Positions 23,674 to 37,599 are shown, counted from the stretch's first letter. The stretch is 64,000 bases of DNA from Gonapodya prolifera JEL478 (GCA_001574975.1 KQ965827.1:122214-186213); one strand, 5' to 3'. The notes: generated by a model not told the origin, from the letters alone. Numbers and translations are program-made.

Positions 23674-24115
23674 AAGGTTGGTTCTCATAGATTCTCATGT
23701 GAACTCCATTCAATAATTATACGAATGTCGGCAATTGCGGTTGAATTCTGCTAGCTGTAATCTGCGCTGAGCTTGGATCAAAAACTGGGATTGTAGTTCG
23801 CGAGTTATCTTTATGGGTGTTTCAAACACCAAGGGCAGTAAGTTGCGAATTATAGCTGACCCACACCCGTCAATATGATGATGAACGAAGACAAAAGAAA
23901 ATGATAAACTACTATCTTTTTAAAAATAATGCGTCATATATTTCTTGCTGTCGAGCAGAATTGCAACACCGGGGTGGTGGACGGACATTCACCGCACCAC
24001 AGGCTCGCAATAGACGGAGTCAGAGAAAAGCTTGGGGTAATTTCGAGGTCCATTACAAGTTTGAATATGTATGCCCATTACAAGAATTGAGGAACAACAT
24101 TATTGATGAAAACTC
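23674..24115. other. Intergenic region between convergent genes
   Basis: About 440 bases, AT-rich, holding the 3' regions of the CobW gene (plus) and the LtrA-like gene (minus). No gene seen. Confidence 0.6.
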
Positions 24116-26669
24116 CTATCCGTGCGCAACTACTTTCTTCTCCCTCTTGTGAGCAGATTTGATAGCATTGATGTTCCACAACGACGCTTTGGGCCGCCCA
24201 AGCAAAATCACTTCGCCTTTTCCGAAGTCCTCTGCCAAAAACTCTTGATCGATGTTGCGTCGTGCGAATGCTTCCAGGAGAGCAAGAGTCAAGATAAGTG
24301 CAGAAACTATGACGGGGAGGGCATTGAAAACAAATCATGACATCCTTGCGCGAGTGTGTAACTCACCTGTACCCAACAGGGCATTGGTCGAGAGTTGTTT
24401 TGAGCCCAATCCCACAAAAATTATCGCGACGCTGCAAAGATACTTCGCTCCGACTCGCACCCATACTTTCATGCGGAACTGAGTCGGATCGTGCTCGTGC
24501 ATTAACATCATACTCGCCACACACGCCAGAGCAACGCCAAGGCCGCCGCAGTAGCTCCACACAATACCTGTTATCAAGTGGGGAGCTGAACCGCTGTCTG
24601 TTGCACGGCGATAGAGTGAAGACCCCACGAGGTGGTCCTTGGAATACTCCGTGGTTTTGTCACTAGGGATGTACACGCCTGTGTCAGTCGTCTGGACGAT
24701 AATCGACAAAGATGCGGCTGCGACCACGAGAGAGCACACAAGTGGATAATGTAGGCTGAGATTGCGCATCAGTTAAGTCCGAACAAAAAAAGATCATTTC
24801 CTCCGCTGTCAACTCACAAAGACCAAAACAGTCCGGTTCTGGCACTTCGCCGAGATGCGTGTCCTACAAAAAAGGTACAAGGTTTGTGTGAAACCAAGAA
24901 GTACTCACTTCATACTCACGTTTATGTGCCGCTTGTTCCGCGTCAAAGTAAGTGTATTGGAACGATAGGAACGTCAGTAAACCCAATGCAGCTTTGCCAT
25001 AAATCGGATCGTATACGTTGGTAGATGGGGATGGCGATACAATAGACACAACTGATCTCAACGATAGAATGTGAGTTTGGGGACTTGCGAGACCGGCGGC
25101 AGCCCAACCCACGTCCTTCGCCCAACGCAAGAATGACGAAGAGTCCATAACGTTCCGAAAAGTGCTCAATGTTAATGGCGAAGCGTGGGTAGAAGTTGAT
25201 GCCGAGGGATTTGGGCAGATTTCGCTGTGCATTTCTCCCGAAAAAAATGGCAATCCAAGCGACTGAATACTCCATGCTGAAGAAAACAAAATGTGTGTTG
25301 GAAAAGAGTTACATCGGTTTTCTCTTTTGCAACCCACACTATGGCGATCCACCACAATACGATTCGCGACGAAGGAGAGGAAGGTGCCAGAGCCAGACCG
25401 AGGACCCAGAAGACACAACTCAGCACGATTTGTGCCAAGAGCGATGCGAAGGCATAAGGGAACTATGCAGCCTTATAGTATTTTCTTACACTCGTCAGAA
25501 CTGAAGAGGGGCCTCACATTCGGGAACCATGCAAGAAGACTGAGATATCCAATAGCGAACGTTCCTCGTCCGACCAAGAACGCACCGTAGAATAGAGACA
25601 TAGTGCCTCCATATGACCCATCCAACGGAATTGCCTGGTATACGACACGGCGGTTAGCAGCATCTTCCGGCCACACGAGCAAATCATCGTACCTGACTCG
25701 CAGCGATGGCCATTGTTACAGCGAGTAGCATGATCCAGTACAACAGACACCGCTGGACCGTGTCGTCCGCTCCAAATACATTAACTTCGCACAAAGAAGA
25801 GTCCAAGGAGATGAAAAGGGGGAAAGGGAACAGAGAAGGGAGAAAGAGCTCACTGAAGTAAACCATGTCGTTCCACATCCGCCAAACTGGGGTCATGAGG
25901 AAAATAAAGTCCTGAAGGCGCAGATTCGAAATGTAAACATGTCCCACGGCTGAAGTTGCAACGACGAAAACTGCAAGAGTATTATATTGATGTTGTCACT
26001 CGTACGAGTGTTCGGATAGTGTCGTCGTCACGGACTCACCGAGATCGAAAAAGAGCTCAGACCATGACGTTTTGCGTTCCTCTTCTTCACGGACCAACGT
26101 CTCGGAATCCACGAAGTATTGACGAATGATTGGCTGAAGAATTCTGAACCCCCCTCGATACGAGTGAATGAGCTCCATTTTTTGCTCGCCAAACTGGTGT
26201 ACGGAGTGATGCGGGATATTGGGATCTCCAGCGGAGTGCAGTGTGGCCCCGCTGCCAGTGTCCGTCCTCGCAACGGCAAGAAGTTCCCTTTCGTAGTTTT
26301 CGACCTGCATCGCCAACTCCTCCGCCCTGATCTCTGCCATTCGTTTCTCATTGGACGCATTTTCCTGCTCTTGCTGTATCGCACGGAGCTTTGCTTTCAA
26401 GGCCTCTACCTTCATACGTGTATGGTGGAGTCATGAGCCACAACAAGAAGTCAGGGCCGAAACAACGTCAACGACCGAAAAAGGCGGCTCACATGCTTCG
26501 GCGAGCCCATCAAGCAAACCTCCATGCCATCCTCCGCATTGGCTTCCTTGTCTGCCTCCAGCTGTGTTTTGTCCCTGTGAACTTTTAACTTCGCTCCCTC
26601 CAGCTCGATGACGTACGGGGCGGAGTCATCGCGCGACTGTGCGACAAGGTCGTCCGTCGGAAGCTCCAT
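24116..26669 (-). CDS. LtrA-like polytopic membrane protein with N-terminal coiled coil
   Basis: The first exon starts MELPTDDLVAQSRDDSAPYV at 26669 and splices near 26490 to VEALKAKLRAIQQEQENASN. About 90 Glu/Lys/Gln-rich residues predict a coiled coil. Then KTSWSELFFDL|VFVVATS, spliced across an intron of about 80 bases, gives the ELFFDLVFV hallmark of the bacterial low-temperature-requirement A family. Later exons encode multiple hydrophobic helices (for example LTPVWRMWNDMVYF, YWIMLLAVTMAIA, HYPLVCSLVVAAASLSII, VWSYCGGLGVALACVASMML, YLCSVAIIFVGLG). The last exon, VSALILTLALLEAFARR, ends KREKKVVAHG. Function of LtrA-type proteins in eukaryotes is unknown. The cytosolic coiled-coil extension is not part of the bacterial family. 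Confidence 0.72.
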
Positions 26670-26786
26670 CGCGCAATCCGGCTGTCTGGTGGGCGGAGAC
26701 GGCGATTGGTTTTATACCAAACAGCCCAACCTGCCTGCGGACGGGTGTGCCTCAATTTGGGAGATTTACGCAAGTTTTCATCACCG

Positions 26787-26822
26787 GGGTTGCGTCTAGG
26801 GTTGCGTCTAGGGCTGCGTCCT
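26787..26822. repeat. Three copies of a 12-base tandem repeat
   Basis: GGGTTGCGTCTA at 26787-26798 and 26799-26810, and a third copy with two changes at 26811-26822. It lies in the 225-base gap between the Rab GAP stop and the LtrA-like start. Confidence 0.85.
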
Positions 26823-26893
26823 CAGAGAAAATTCATTTATCGTAGTGCAAAGCTATGTAACTTGTCTATCCCCTCCTGCGAGAGAGGGTACCG

Positions 26894-29800
26894 TCACGTG
26901 GACGAACAAACCCACCCGCCCTCGCCCACCGTCCACTCCTTCCCAAACGCCCAACCTAACCCGCTATCAACTTCCGTTTTCAAATCCAGCAGCCACCGGT
27001 GAGCGTACGGGAGCGCGACTGGTTTCCTCTCCGGTGGGTTTGGTGTGCTGGACGACCCTGAAGCATTCGTAGCAATGGGGGGTTCTGGTGTTGGTATTAG
27101 TGGCTTTGACACGGCGGTGTGATTTTGGTGGTCCGGGATGTGGAGGTTTACAAGGCGGGCCAGTTTCCAATTGAATCTGTACCACAACAATAAGAATGAG
27201 CCCAACGTGTGAAAACAAGTGCACACATCTTAAACCACACCTGTAGAAAACCAGCTCAGTTTCGGCAAGTAAGGCCTCGATGCCGCCTTTGTCTGCAAAA
27301 CGTCGGGCAAGAGTGATCGTTAGATGATCTCAGCCATACGGAACACAAAAGGGACTCACAGTTGTGGATGAACTCTCCGACCTCGTTGCACGTCTTCAGT
27401 ATACCGTCTGAAAAGGGGTCACATTAGATCAAAGTGCACAGATCGGAGCACCGAAACAATAAAGCTCACCAAACCCTTCCGCCTCCATCAGTCTCGTCCG
27501 GAACGGATCCGTAGTCAACAGCGTCAGCGCAAAAAACAGATAGTACTTGATATGCAAGTGCGCCGACAGGAACACCTTTGATCGAAAAACGGTCTTGGTC
27601 ACACTGCACACTTGCATCCTCAACCACCACGCCGGACCCACCTCCCACAACCCCCCCACACCCGCCCACTCGACCTCTCTCTTGTACCACACGAGCAGCC
27701 ACCTGAAGCAGCAGAACATGTTGAGCCCGTCGTTCTCCCTAAGGTGGACGTACAGTTTCGGGTCGTGCACGCGCAGGAGGGACGAGAGCAGTTCGAGGTC
27801 GGACGAGATTGTGGTGGATGTGCGCGAGAAGGTCGAGAGTCGGAGCGAGAGGACAGCGGAGAGGAGCTTGAAGGGCGACGGGACGAATGGTGTGTGAGTT
27901 GACTGTTCAGCTTGCCAACGTGGACGGGACAACTGCACCAACCTCATACGCAGCCACTTCCCCGCCCTCACCCGAAATCCCCACACATACACTCGCCCAC
28001 TCGTTCATCCCCTGGACGTACCCCATACTCTCTCCATTCCACGCGCAGTAGGTCATCAGCACGTCCCTTAATACCCACAGAGAAGGGGACCAGTCGGCCG
28101 CCGCGCCCGATAGGGCAAGCGTGGCGTCGGATGTGGGTTCCGTTGCGGGTGTGGTGGAGGTGGAGGAGGCCATTTCGGAGGGGGGGCCGAAACCAGGGCC
28201 CGAAGGTCTGGTAGGACGCGCGACGGGAGGTGTGAATTGGGCGACCATGTTGGGCGCGTCGCTGGAGAAGAGCGGGATGGTGCGGTCGGTGCGGACCGTG
28301 TCTGGGGCGGTGGGGGGTCGGCAGGGCGGAGGCGCGGTGGGTGTGAGCACAGAACGGTGGAAAACGGGTGGATGGATGGCACACAATCACCGCCACCAAA
28401 AGAAAAAAAGCAAAAACAATTGAACACACCTTTCTCGATCCGCCACTTCCGCTCCCTCAACCGATCCACCACGACATGCACGTCCTCGGGCGCGTACGAC
28501 CCCGTCGCGTGGATTCGCTCGTCCCCGGGCGCCTGATTCTGCTCCTGCTCCCGATGTGCCTCGCCCGTATTATTGTCAGCCCCCGCGGCGAACGACGACG
28601 GAGGTGGGGGCGCGTCCGGGTCGGGGTTTTCGGGCGGGTAGGCGTCAAGCAGGTCGATCCAGCGCTGCTTCAGGTCCAAGTATCGGGTTCTGGCGGCGGT
28701 GGTGGTGGCGGGCGGTTTGGTTAGAGAGACGCCACGTGGAGAATATGCGCTCAGGCCTCCGCGGGGTATTTGCCTCTGGCGGACGCCTAACGGCGGTTAG
28801 GCCTCGGTGCTCGCTGCGCTCGCGGGGCTCGGTCCTCCGTGCTTCGCACTCCAGACCTCGCAGTTCCGTCCCCCCTCCCCCCCGGCCCTCAACGCTCACC
28901 TCTTCTCCTCCATGGCCCTCACAACCTCCCCCTCGGTCCACTCCCACTTGACAACCCCGACCAAATACTCCCAGGCCTTGCACCTCAAATCGTTTTCGAA
29001 CCCCCTCTCAAACGCCACGCGCCTGAACTCGGCCTGCGACAGCGCCATACGCCCGTCGGCGTCGAGGAAGAGGCCCGGTGTGAGAAACTCTTCGGGGGAT
29101 ACGGGGCCCAGGCGGGACCGGGAGAGGTGGCGCGAGGAGTAGTGGGGTGGGGCTGGGGAGGAAAGGACGGAGCGGGAGAAGGTGGGGGGGACCATGGAGA
29201 GCGTGTGGGTGGAGTCGGAGGTGGAGGTGGAGGAAATGAGGAGGGAGTCGGCGGTGGGGTTGACGTAGGGTGGTGCGACTGCGAATGAGGGGGAGTTCGA
29301 GGTCTGCGTCTGCGTCTGCGTCTGTCCCGATGCAGGACCAGGGGGGACAACCACAAAGGCCTCTCTGTCGACCAGGGCGTTGAGGTCCACGTCAGCAAGA
29401 TGCTCGGGCAGCATCATGTCCTCGTTGGAGCCTGCCGGTCGCGGTGCCGTCTGCGGGTTGGGCGATGCCCTGCCAGACCTCCCGCCCTGAAGCACGTCCA
29501 TCTCGAACCCTTCCCGGCCGTATCGACCCGTGAAAATCTCACGCGCGAGAAAGGTGGCGTACTGGCCCGCGGTCTCGTACTCGTTCGATACGACCTCGAC
29601 TGAGCGCGAGATGTCGCGCAGCCTGCGCTCCGAGTCCGGGTTCAGCCCGCGCCCGATCAGGCCGAACGCGCGCGCGGGTTCCCCCCCGGCGCCGACTGGA
29701 GGTGCGGTGTCGTGTCCGCCGATGACGGTGGAGACGACGTTGCGCGGGACGAGGGGCACGAGTGGTTTCACGTACGGGTGGGACAGCACCTGGACTGCGC

Positions 29801-29918
29801 CGTCTCGCACGCCGCGCGTGATGTGCGAGAATGACTCGAGGAGGGCGAACAGCGGGGGCGGCGGGGTGTCTGCGCGCGGTGCGGTGTGCGCGATGTTTGC
29901 GGGGGGGGTGCTGCCCAT
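26894..29918 (-). CDS. TBC-domain Rab GTPase-activating protein (Gyp7/TBC1D15 type)
   Basis: The first exon of 340 residues starts MGSTPPANIAHTAPRADTPP at 29918. The TBC domain starts in its C-terminal part (FLDADGRMALSQAEFR, AWEYLVGVVKWEWTE). The two catalytic fingers are intact: the Arg finger IEKDTVRTDRT (spliced) and the Gln finger MGYVQGMNEW. The Gyp7/TBC1D15 arrangement is shown by a long insert between the first helices and the Arg finger, and by MTYCAWNGESMGYVQ. Further exons give LNMFCCFRWLLVWYKRE and FYRFNWKLARLVNLHI. The protein ends EGGWVCSST. Likely target is a Ypt7/Rab7-type GTPase on endosome or vacuole (family knowledge). The exon after codon 340 is separated by a long GC-rich intron of roughly 220 bases. 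Confidence 0.88.
28785..28870. repeat. GC-rich hairpin and CGCTCG-rich segment inside an intron
   Basis: GCCTAAC (28785-28791), loop GGCG, GTTAGGC (28796-28802) form a 7-base-pair stem. It is followed by a stretch full of GCTCGC/GGCTCGG/TCCTCCG-like steps to about 28870. It lies in the first intron of the Rab GAP gene. Similar CGCTCGC-rich sequence occurs near 60450-60478. Confidence 0.5.
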
Positions 29919-30705
29919 TGCGGGATGCGGCGTGGCGTGGAGAGCAGAGTGTGCGGCGCGTGCGGCGATGCGACGTGCGGTGGAGTGAGCGGAAGAGTGC
30001 GGAGGAGTGCGAAGGCGGTGGAGCGTGTGTTGTGTCTTCTAAGGTCTCGCTTGCGATGTCGCATGTATAGTTCAGCCGCGCTGTGGCCCCAGCCGGCTAA
30101 TTTCCTGGTCCCATGCATCGTCCACTTGCAGTTGGAGGTCATACAGTGTGAACAGACTCATTTACCTACACACCGGATTCGTAAAGAGAAGTGTGGAGGT
30201 CGTTTAGACACAGGAGCGATGTATATTGTGGGCCGGACGCATGAATGGAAGTCTCTTGCCGCGTTCAATCTATTGTGCGTGCATGAACACATACGTTTCA
30301 CTGGAAAGAGGAAAAGAAGAGATACATAATTTCGACACCGACTGTGGAAACCACCTGAGTGGTACACTGCATCACCCAAATCGACAAGTTTGCAAGCACA
30401 ATCCAGAAAACTGCAATCACAGAAGTACGGCATGCTGGTACTTTGCGTGCATTATTACAGATCATTTCATAGCGCTACATGAAATAAACCCGTCTCAATT
30501 ACACTAGCTTGTGGATCCATCTGTCCATTGGCTTAAACCAAATACTTCATATTCCTCTTTTAAAGGCCAGGACGCTCACAGAACGGAGACTACAGAAGGG
30601 CGAGAACTCGTCTGGTCGTCTAGAAACCTTGGTGTCGATGGTGAGTTGCTAGATATTCTGCTTCAATATGGATGAGCTGAGCTGAGTGACCTACAACTTT
30701 CGCAG
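29919..30705. other. Divergent intergenic region
   Basis: About 790 bases between the Rab GAP start (minus) and the next plus-strand gene. A splice-like pair (GTGAGT near 30640, CGCAG at 30705) suggests a 5' untranslated exon of the next gene around 30560-30640. No other gene seen. Confidence 0.4.
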
Positions 30706-32413
30706 TCCTCACCATCAAAATGTGCAACGCCCCCAAATGAGGCGCTTTCGGTACCCGTGTCCAACCTCGCGCGTCCACTTATAATTTACATGGCGACGGC
30801 GCATCTCATTCCCCGGCGATGGGCAGTTCCAAAGTTGGCGGCCAACCAAATCCTAAACGCAGGATGGCAAACTTCATCGTCGAAGTGCCGGTTTGGAAAT
30901 CTAAGATACCCAGCGTTGCTATTCCCGGGCAAGAACCAGCATCTATATCATCGGTTCATGGTGAGAACAGCCGCACAAGCCAAACAACTGACACTGACGT
31001 TTCGCTCTCTGAAAAAGGCAAAACGCGTACCCGCTCATCCCTCAGAGTAAAACTTTAGGATCCCGCCGAAGTGTGTAAGGCGCCAAGTTTGCTTGCCAGT
31101 CCTGACCATCACTCCTCGAAGAAGAAGGCCCACACGAGAAAATCTCCGAGCTCCGCAAAGAACCGCAAAGCAGACGATGTTGAGGTTGGACCTCGGGTTC
31201 ATCGCCATGGTAAGTGTGAACGCCTTTTTCTACGACCATGATGGATGCAAACTGGACGCTCCTCCAACTGCAGCAAAGCTCCCTCAAATAAAGTATACGA
31301 TCAAAAGGACCCCAGAGCCCGGTTATCTTCCCGATGAGTGAGTCGTCAAGGGCTCTTTCACAAGAACATCATTCCAAACGATTTCGGTGGGATGCTGCAG
31401 AGTCTGGCTTTGTATAATTCGGCACGTGTCTGGTGCAAAGACGATGGCAAAGGTTGAATTAGTTTGTAGCCATTTCAGAACCCTTGGGTAAGTTCGACAT
31501 GTTTACGTGCTACGTGATGAGTGATCAATTTCGATGCTTTGATACCAACTGCGATAGTCTCCAATCATGGAGCGGCCCTCGAAAGGAGCTTTTCAGAGAA
31601 TTGAATATCTGCTTAGACTACTGGCCTCCCACGTTCTCGGACCGCTTATTTGTCCAGGCGATGGCTCAAAGATGGTTGAGCTGCCAAGTATGCAAGAGGT
31701 GAGATATTCTGATGACTGCAATTGATTCACAATTGTGCCTAAATAGTTGGAGACTTGTTGAAAAGCCTTGGGTCCGCCACTTTTGACTGGTTCCTCGGCA
31801 TATATGTATGCGAACGATGTTATGACCGACGGTAACCAGCATTTTTTTTCTTTCATGGAAGAAAGCTCGTTAAGGAATTGAGTCAATGAATAGCACAGTA
31901 CCAGTGTGCGATGGCATTGAGATTGTGATTGTGCAGCCACGCCTTGAACTCGACCCGCTTTGAGCTGTTTGACTATGTCCGATCAATCAAAATGGCGCCC
32001 CACAAGAGCCTTTTGGAACCACGTACCGGTACTGACTCTTTTGGCCGCCCCGCCTTGTATGGTACCGACTTTTCCCAAGGAAATTGCAACCGACCAAGCG
32101 AGACACAGAGGGTATTTGCGGATATTTGATGTTTGTTCAGCTGCTGAGAAACGTTGTGTATGGCACCACTTTACTCACTGTCAGCGTTGTGGATTGAGAG
32201 GAAAGTCTAAAGACTTCGACGCCCTTACGAGAATGGGCCTCCACGCAAGAGCCGCACTTCTGGATCTTGTGAAGCGACACGTTAGCTCCCGTGACCAAAG
32301 AATTTTGAACAGTGAGTAGACCTTCGGAGTCGGTTGCATAAATCTTTTTTAATAAGCGATGACTGTTCCATTCAAAAGTGCTGGAGCCTCCTTATTTCGG
32401 ACCTCAGAGGTAG
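30706..32413 (+). CDS. Unknown multi-exon protein with Cys pairs
   Basis: Not recognised, and the 5' end is unresolved. Readable exons in order: SSPSKCATPPNEALSVP; SSKVGGQPNPKRRMANFIVE and onward; DPAEVCKAPSLLASPDHHSS followed by a KKKAHTRKSPSSAKNRK basic stretch (nuclear-signal-like); LPQIKYTIKRTPEPGYLPDE. Then SPIMERPSKGAFQRIEYLLR with LLASHVLGPLICPGDG, spliced in phase to GDLLKSLGSATFDWFLG and YVCERCYDRR; HALNSTRFELFDYVRSIKMA; EIATDQARHRGYLRIFDV with HCQRCGLRGKS; and a last exon ending EPPYFGPQR at 32413. The C-x2-C pairs (CERC, CQRC) and conserved-looking helices suggest a small zinc-binding domain. Several junctions close in phase, which supports a real gene. Confidence 0.45.
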
Positions 32414-33212
32414 AAGGACCTACTCCCCACACACCTACCAGCCTATATGGAACGTGAATCAGACCGGTTGATTGTTAATCAGGGTTTAGACAATGCGCGT
32501 CATTGTGTTGGGTACCGGAGACTCGGTGGGGCGTGGATGATGTGATGGGTTTCACTAAAAATGCTTTCGATTGCCTTTTCTAAATATACTTTCAAATATC
32601 TTTTCTCAATGAAGAAAACTAAGTACTGCAAATCGTCTTGTAAGCGGATCGGTGTTTTGCAAATGTATGCCTGCAAAGGCATCGTCCGGCGACGTGAGTG
32701 AAAGACGTTCACTCAACAATGTGCGACGGGTTTTGAGATATTTTATGTTACCCTCACTGCCTAAGTTGAATGGTTATGACAACATTTCTTGACCACGTTG
32801 AACCCAAGGCTGCTGATAGCCCGTGCAATGCCAGCCAAATGCGGCGGTCCAAAAAGGCTTTTGTGTTTCGAGAGCAGGAAGAGAGACGCAAGCGTTGCAC
32901 CGGCTTCGGGGGATGCGAGCGATAGCTCCAGTGGTGGCCGAATTGAAAGGAGATGCAGGTGTTATGTATGTTGCAATTATGTGAGCCCAGAAACCCCGAC
33001 TTCAATGACCTACTGCCAGCGTATGTGGTTATTTGAAGTCTCTTTAAAGACCCGTAATGCTAGAAAGTCCTTCAATTCCTCAAATTCCGGGGGTGGACAC
33101 TTTAAAGTGGTGGCCAAAGTCCGGAAAGTTTGCGGTTTGGGGGAACGGAAGTTGAACAACCTTCCAAAGCACGCTCAGCATCGCACCCGTCCATTACCAT
33201 CCCACCGCGACG
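32414..33212. other. Gene-free stretch
   Basis: About 800 bases. A plus-strand frame from 32789 runs on into the next gene in another frame and has no family motif. Presumed promoter and leader of the aminopeptidase gene. Confidence 0.5.
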
Positions 33213-35770
33213 ATGCGCGCCCTCGCCCTCCCCTCCTCCCTCGCCTTCTCGCCCCTCGCGTGCCCATCCCGCGGGTGCGCTCTTCGCGTCGCCTGCTCTC
33301 CTCCCCACGCTATTCCCTCCACCAACGTCCACCGTCTGTCCTCCCACGCAACACGCACCGAAAACCCCTCGTCTGCGCCGCCAGATCCGCACGCCTTGTT
33401 CTCGCAAGTCTCACACACCCACCCTGGGCACACTTCTCTGAATTCCCAGGCTCACAGACCGCTAGACATCCCATTGCGGCTGGCAGGCCCATCTCCATTC
33501 CCGGACGCGCCGGCACATCTTGGCGGCAGTGGTAACGGTGACTCCACGCGGTTCTCGTTCGCCCTGTCCCGTGCCCGCACGCCGACACGCGATGAGGAAG
33601 AAGCGGAGCGATCCATCTTCGAGCGCGTCGGACCTATCGGCCAGCCCTCGTGGGGAACGCACCCGCACCTGATCCGACCGGGCGAGAGTGAGTTGGCCTA
33701 GCACTGCACTTGTGTTGGGGCCGATTGACCAAACACTCTCAATTCCCCTGCCTACCCACCCAACCAGTCACGCCCGGCATCACACGTGCCGAGTACCGCC
33801 AGCGTCGTGAAAACCTCATGGCCTCGCTGCCCTCGGGCTCTGTCGCGCTCATAGGCGGGTACGGCGTGCGCTACCAGTCCGGCGCGGGCGTGTTCTACCC
33901 GTTCAAGCAGAACGCAGACATGTTTTACTTCTCAGGAGTAGATGAGCCGGATACCGCCTTGGTGCTTGGTGAGTTATGGTTGCGTCACGGGCGCTTGTTT
34001 TGGGTGACGTGAGTCTGAGGGTGTCTTGTCACGTCTGCCGGGCTGTGTCACGGCAATTCGAATTATCCTTCTCTTCTGCCGAAAATATTCTATTCGTTGG
34101 CGTACGTTGAAAACACCATTCTCACATCTGCCGAACGGTGTTACTGCTGCCGAATCACGACACATGTCTTCCAAAACGATACTCAACTCCCACGCAGTCA
34201 AACCCCCCTCATCCACAGCAATCTCAACGCACTTATTTGTCCGCCCCCCTGCGACGCTGACCCAAATGTGGGACGGCCCGCGGGCGGGACTGGGCTGCGC
34301 GCCGCACTTTGGTGTCGACCGCGCACACTCCATCGGGTCGCTGCAGGACTTTCTCCAGTCCCTCCTCGAGATTCACGCTCGCGAAGGTGCACCACTCCTC
34401 CTCTACACTGACCTCGACGTCCGCGTCGTCCGTGAGGGCGAGCGCGCGCCGTCGCCAGACACTGCTGCGTCTTCCTCCTTTTCCTTCTCTGCCTCAACCT
34501 CCACACCCACATCCCTCCGCCGGCCCATCCCCGAAAGCTACTCCATCACGGCCCCCTCCGCATCCCAACGCCTATCCATTTTCTCCCAGCACGTGCGGGA
34601 TCTCGTCCTCCGCCTGCCCGCCTCGTCCGGGGACGCCCTGCGGCGGTCTTTGACGGCGACATGGTGGGGCGCCGGGGGCATGCGGACGCACGCGCCGGGG
34701 GCCGCTCACGTGGTGCACAGGTCGCTCAGGCCGTATGCGCACGAGGTGCGCCTATTCAAGTCGGAAGCCGAGCTGCGCATCATGAAGCGCGCAGGCGACG
34801 TCACTGCGCATGGGTTTACTGCCGCGCTAAGGTACCTCGAGACTGTTCCCCTCGACGCTCACCATTCCCGCTCTCCCTCTGCTGGAACGTACCACGACGC
34901 TCCGCACCTCCCCCCCACCGAATCCGCGCTCGAATCCACATTTCACCATCACTGCCAGCTCGCTGGATCCCCACGCCCGTCGTACGTCCCCGTGGTCGCG
35001 TCGGGTCGGAACGCCCTGACGATGCACTACGTCGCCAACAATGCGACGCTCAACCCGGGGGACCTGGTACTTATGGATATGGGGTGTGAGTTTGGAGGGT
35101 ACGCCTCAGACGTCACCCGGACCTGGATGGTAGGGGGATGGAACGCCCGTGGGGCTGGTGGAGCCAGGCGGAGGCTCGTGGAGGCGGTGAGGAGGGTGCA
35201 GGAAGGGTGCATTCAAGTGTGTGCTCATGCCGTGTTGTGTTGGGGTACTCGGGTGCTGTATTGTAACTCACCGTCGCCCGCAGCGCTGCACAGAACGCGA
35301 CGATCTCTCGCTTGACGACCTGCACACCCACGCCGTCCAGCTTGTTCAGCGAGAGCTGGAACCCATTCTGGGCCGACCGGTTCCCAAGCGGGTAAGTTCC
35401 TTGGCTTCTTCGAATGGCGTCGTGTTTTCTGCTGACTACTTGGGGTGTGGGTAGGAATGCGACACGCTGTTTCCCCACCATTTGAGTCATTGGCTTGGCA
35501 TCGATGTGAGCATCTCCATTTCCCTCCTTTCCGGCTCCAACTCACCCTTGAACATCGTCCCCCCAGGTCCACGACACCTCCGCCATATCGCGCTCGCGCA
35601 AGCTCCGGGCCGGCATGGTAGTCACCGTCGAGCCGGGCATCTACATCCCCGACGAACCAGGCTACCCCGCCGATCTCCGCGGCGTAGGTGTGCGAGTCGA
35701 AGACGACGTCGCCGTCATGCCCGAGGGTCCCGCCTGGGTACTTTCGGGGCGAGTGCTGGGGAAGGTGTGA
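33213..35770 (+). CDS. Xaa-Pro aminopeptidase, mitochondrial (Icp55/XPNPEP3 type)
   Basis: Starts [20 protein letters not shown], Ser/Arg-rich without acidic residues, a likely mitochondrial presequence. After intron one: [18 protein letters not shown], typical of the N-terminal creatinase-like domain, then [15 protein letters not shown] and MWDGPRAG. The catalytic M24 pita-bread domain has the five metal ligands in order: Asp in [10 protein letters not shown], Asp in SDVTRTW, His in [15 protein letters not shown], Glu in VVTVEPGIY and Glu in [10 protein letters not shown]. The protein ends SGRVLGKV. In yeast Icp55 trims one residue after mitochondrial presequence cleavage, stabilising matrix proteins. 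A Ser/Thr/Pro-rich insertion of about 60 residues near 34430-34560 is longer than usual and probably a surface loop. Confidence 0.9.
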
Positions 35771-36201
35771 TGTCTGGTGGGATAGGGGGGACGAGGTGGA
35801 ACGTGGGAATACCTTTTTTTTTTATATTTCATTCGAGCGATGTGGGCTTGGAGTCTTGGCGTGGCGCATAACTCTTGTGTTCAGCTCTGTACTTTGAGAG
35901 CCAATAGCAGAATGGAATCGAAATACACAAAACATCGAGACAAGCTGGAATTCTTTTCTTTGTTCATGCAAATTACAGCTCAACCTCAGGTTACTTGTTC
36001 CCATGTAGCATATAAAAAATGTGGCCTGATTTGTGGGAAACGCGTCGATACGATAATCCACAAATGAACACCTCTCAGAAGTGGGATTGCATCGGATAGA
36101 AGTGCTACATCGACAGTCAACCACCTCTACTCATCGCTCAACAACCTTTGGTGGTCGAGTTTATTTTGTGCTTTTGAGGGGGTAAAAGTTATAATAAAGC
36201 A
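35771..36201. other. Intergenic region between convergent genes
   Basis: About 430 bases of AT-rich sequence between the aminopeptidase and the dehydratase genes, which converge. No gene seen; should contain both polyadenylation sites. Confidence 0.6.

Positions 36202-37599
<1,398 letters not shown>

Noticed and set aside
32789-33535. Plus-strand 248-codon frame overlapping the aminopeptidase start
   Set aside because: The aminopeptidase exon is in another frame and has firm family motifs; this frame becomes Arg/Pro noise where they overlap.
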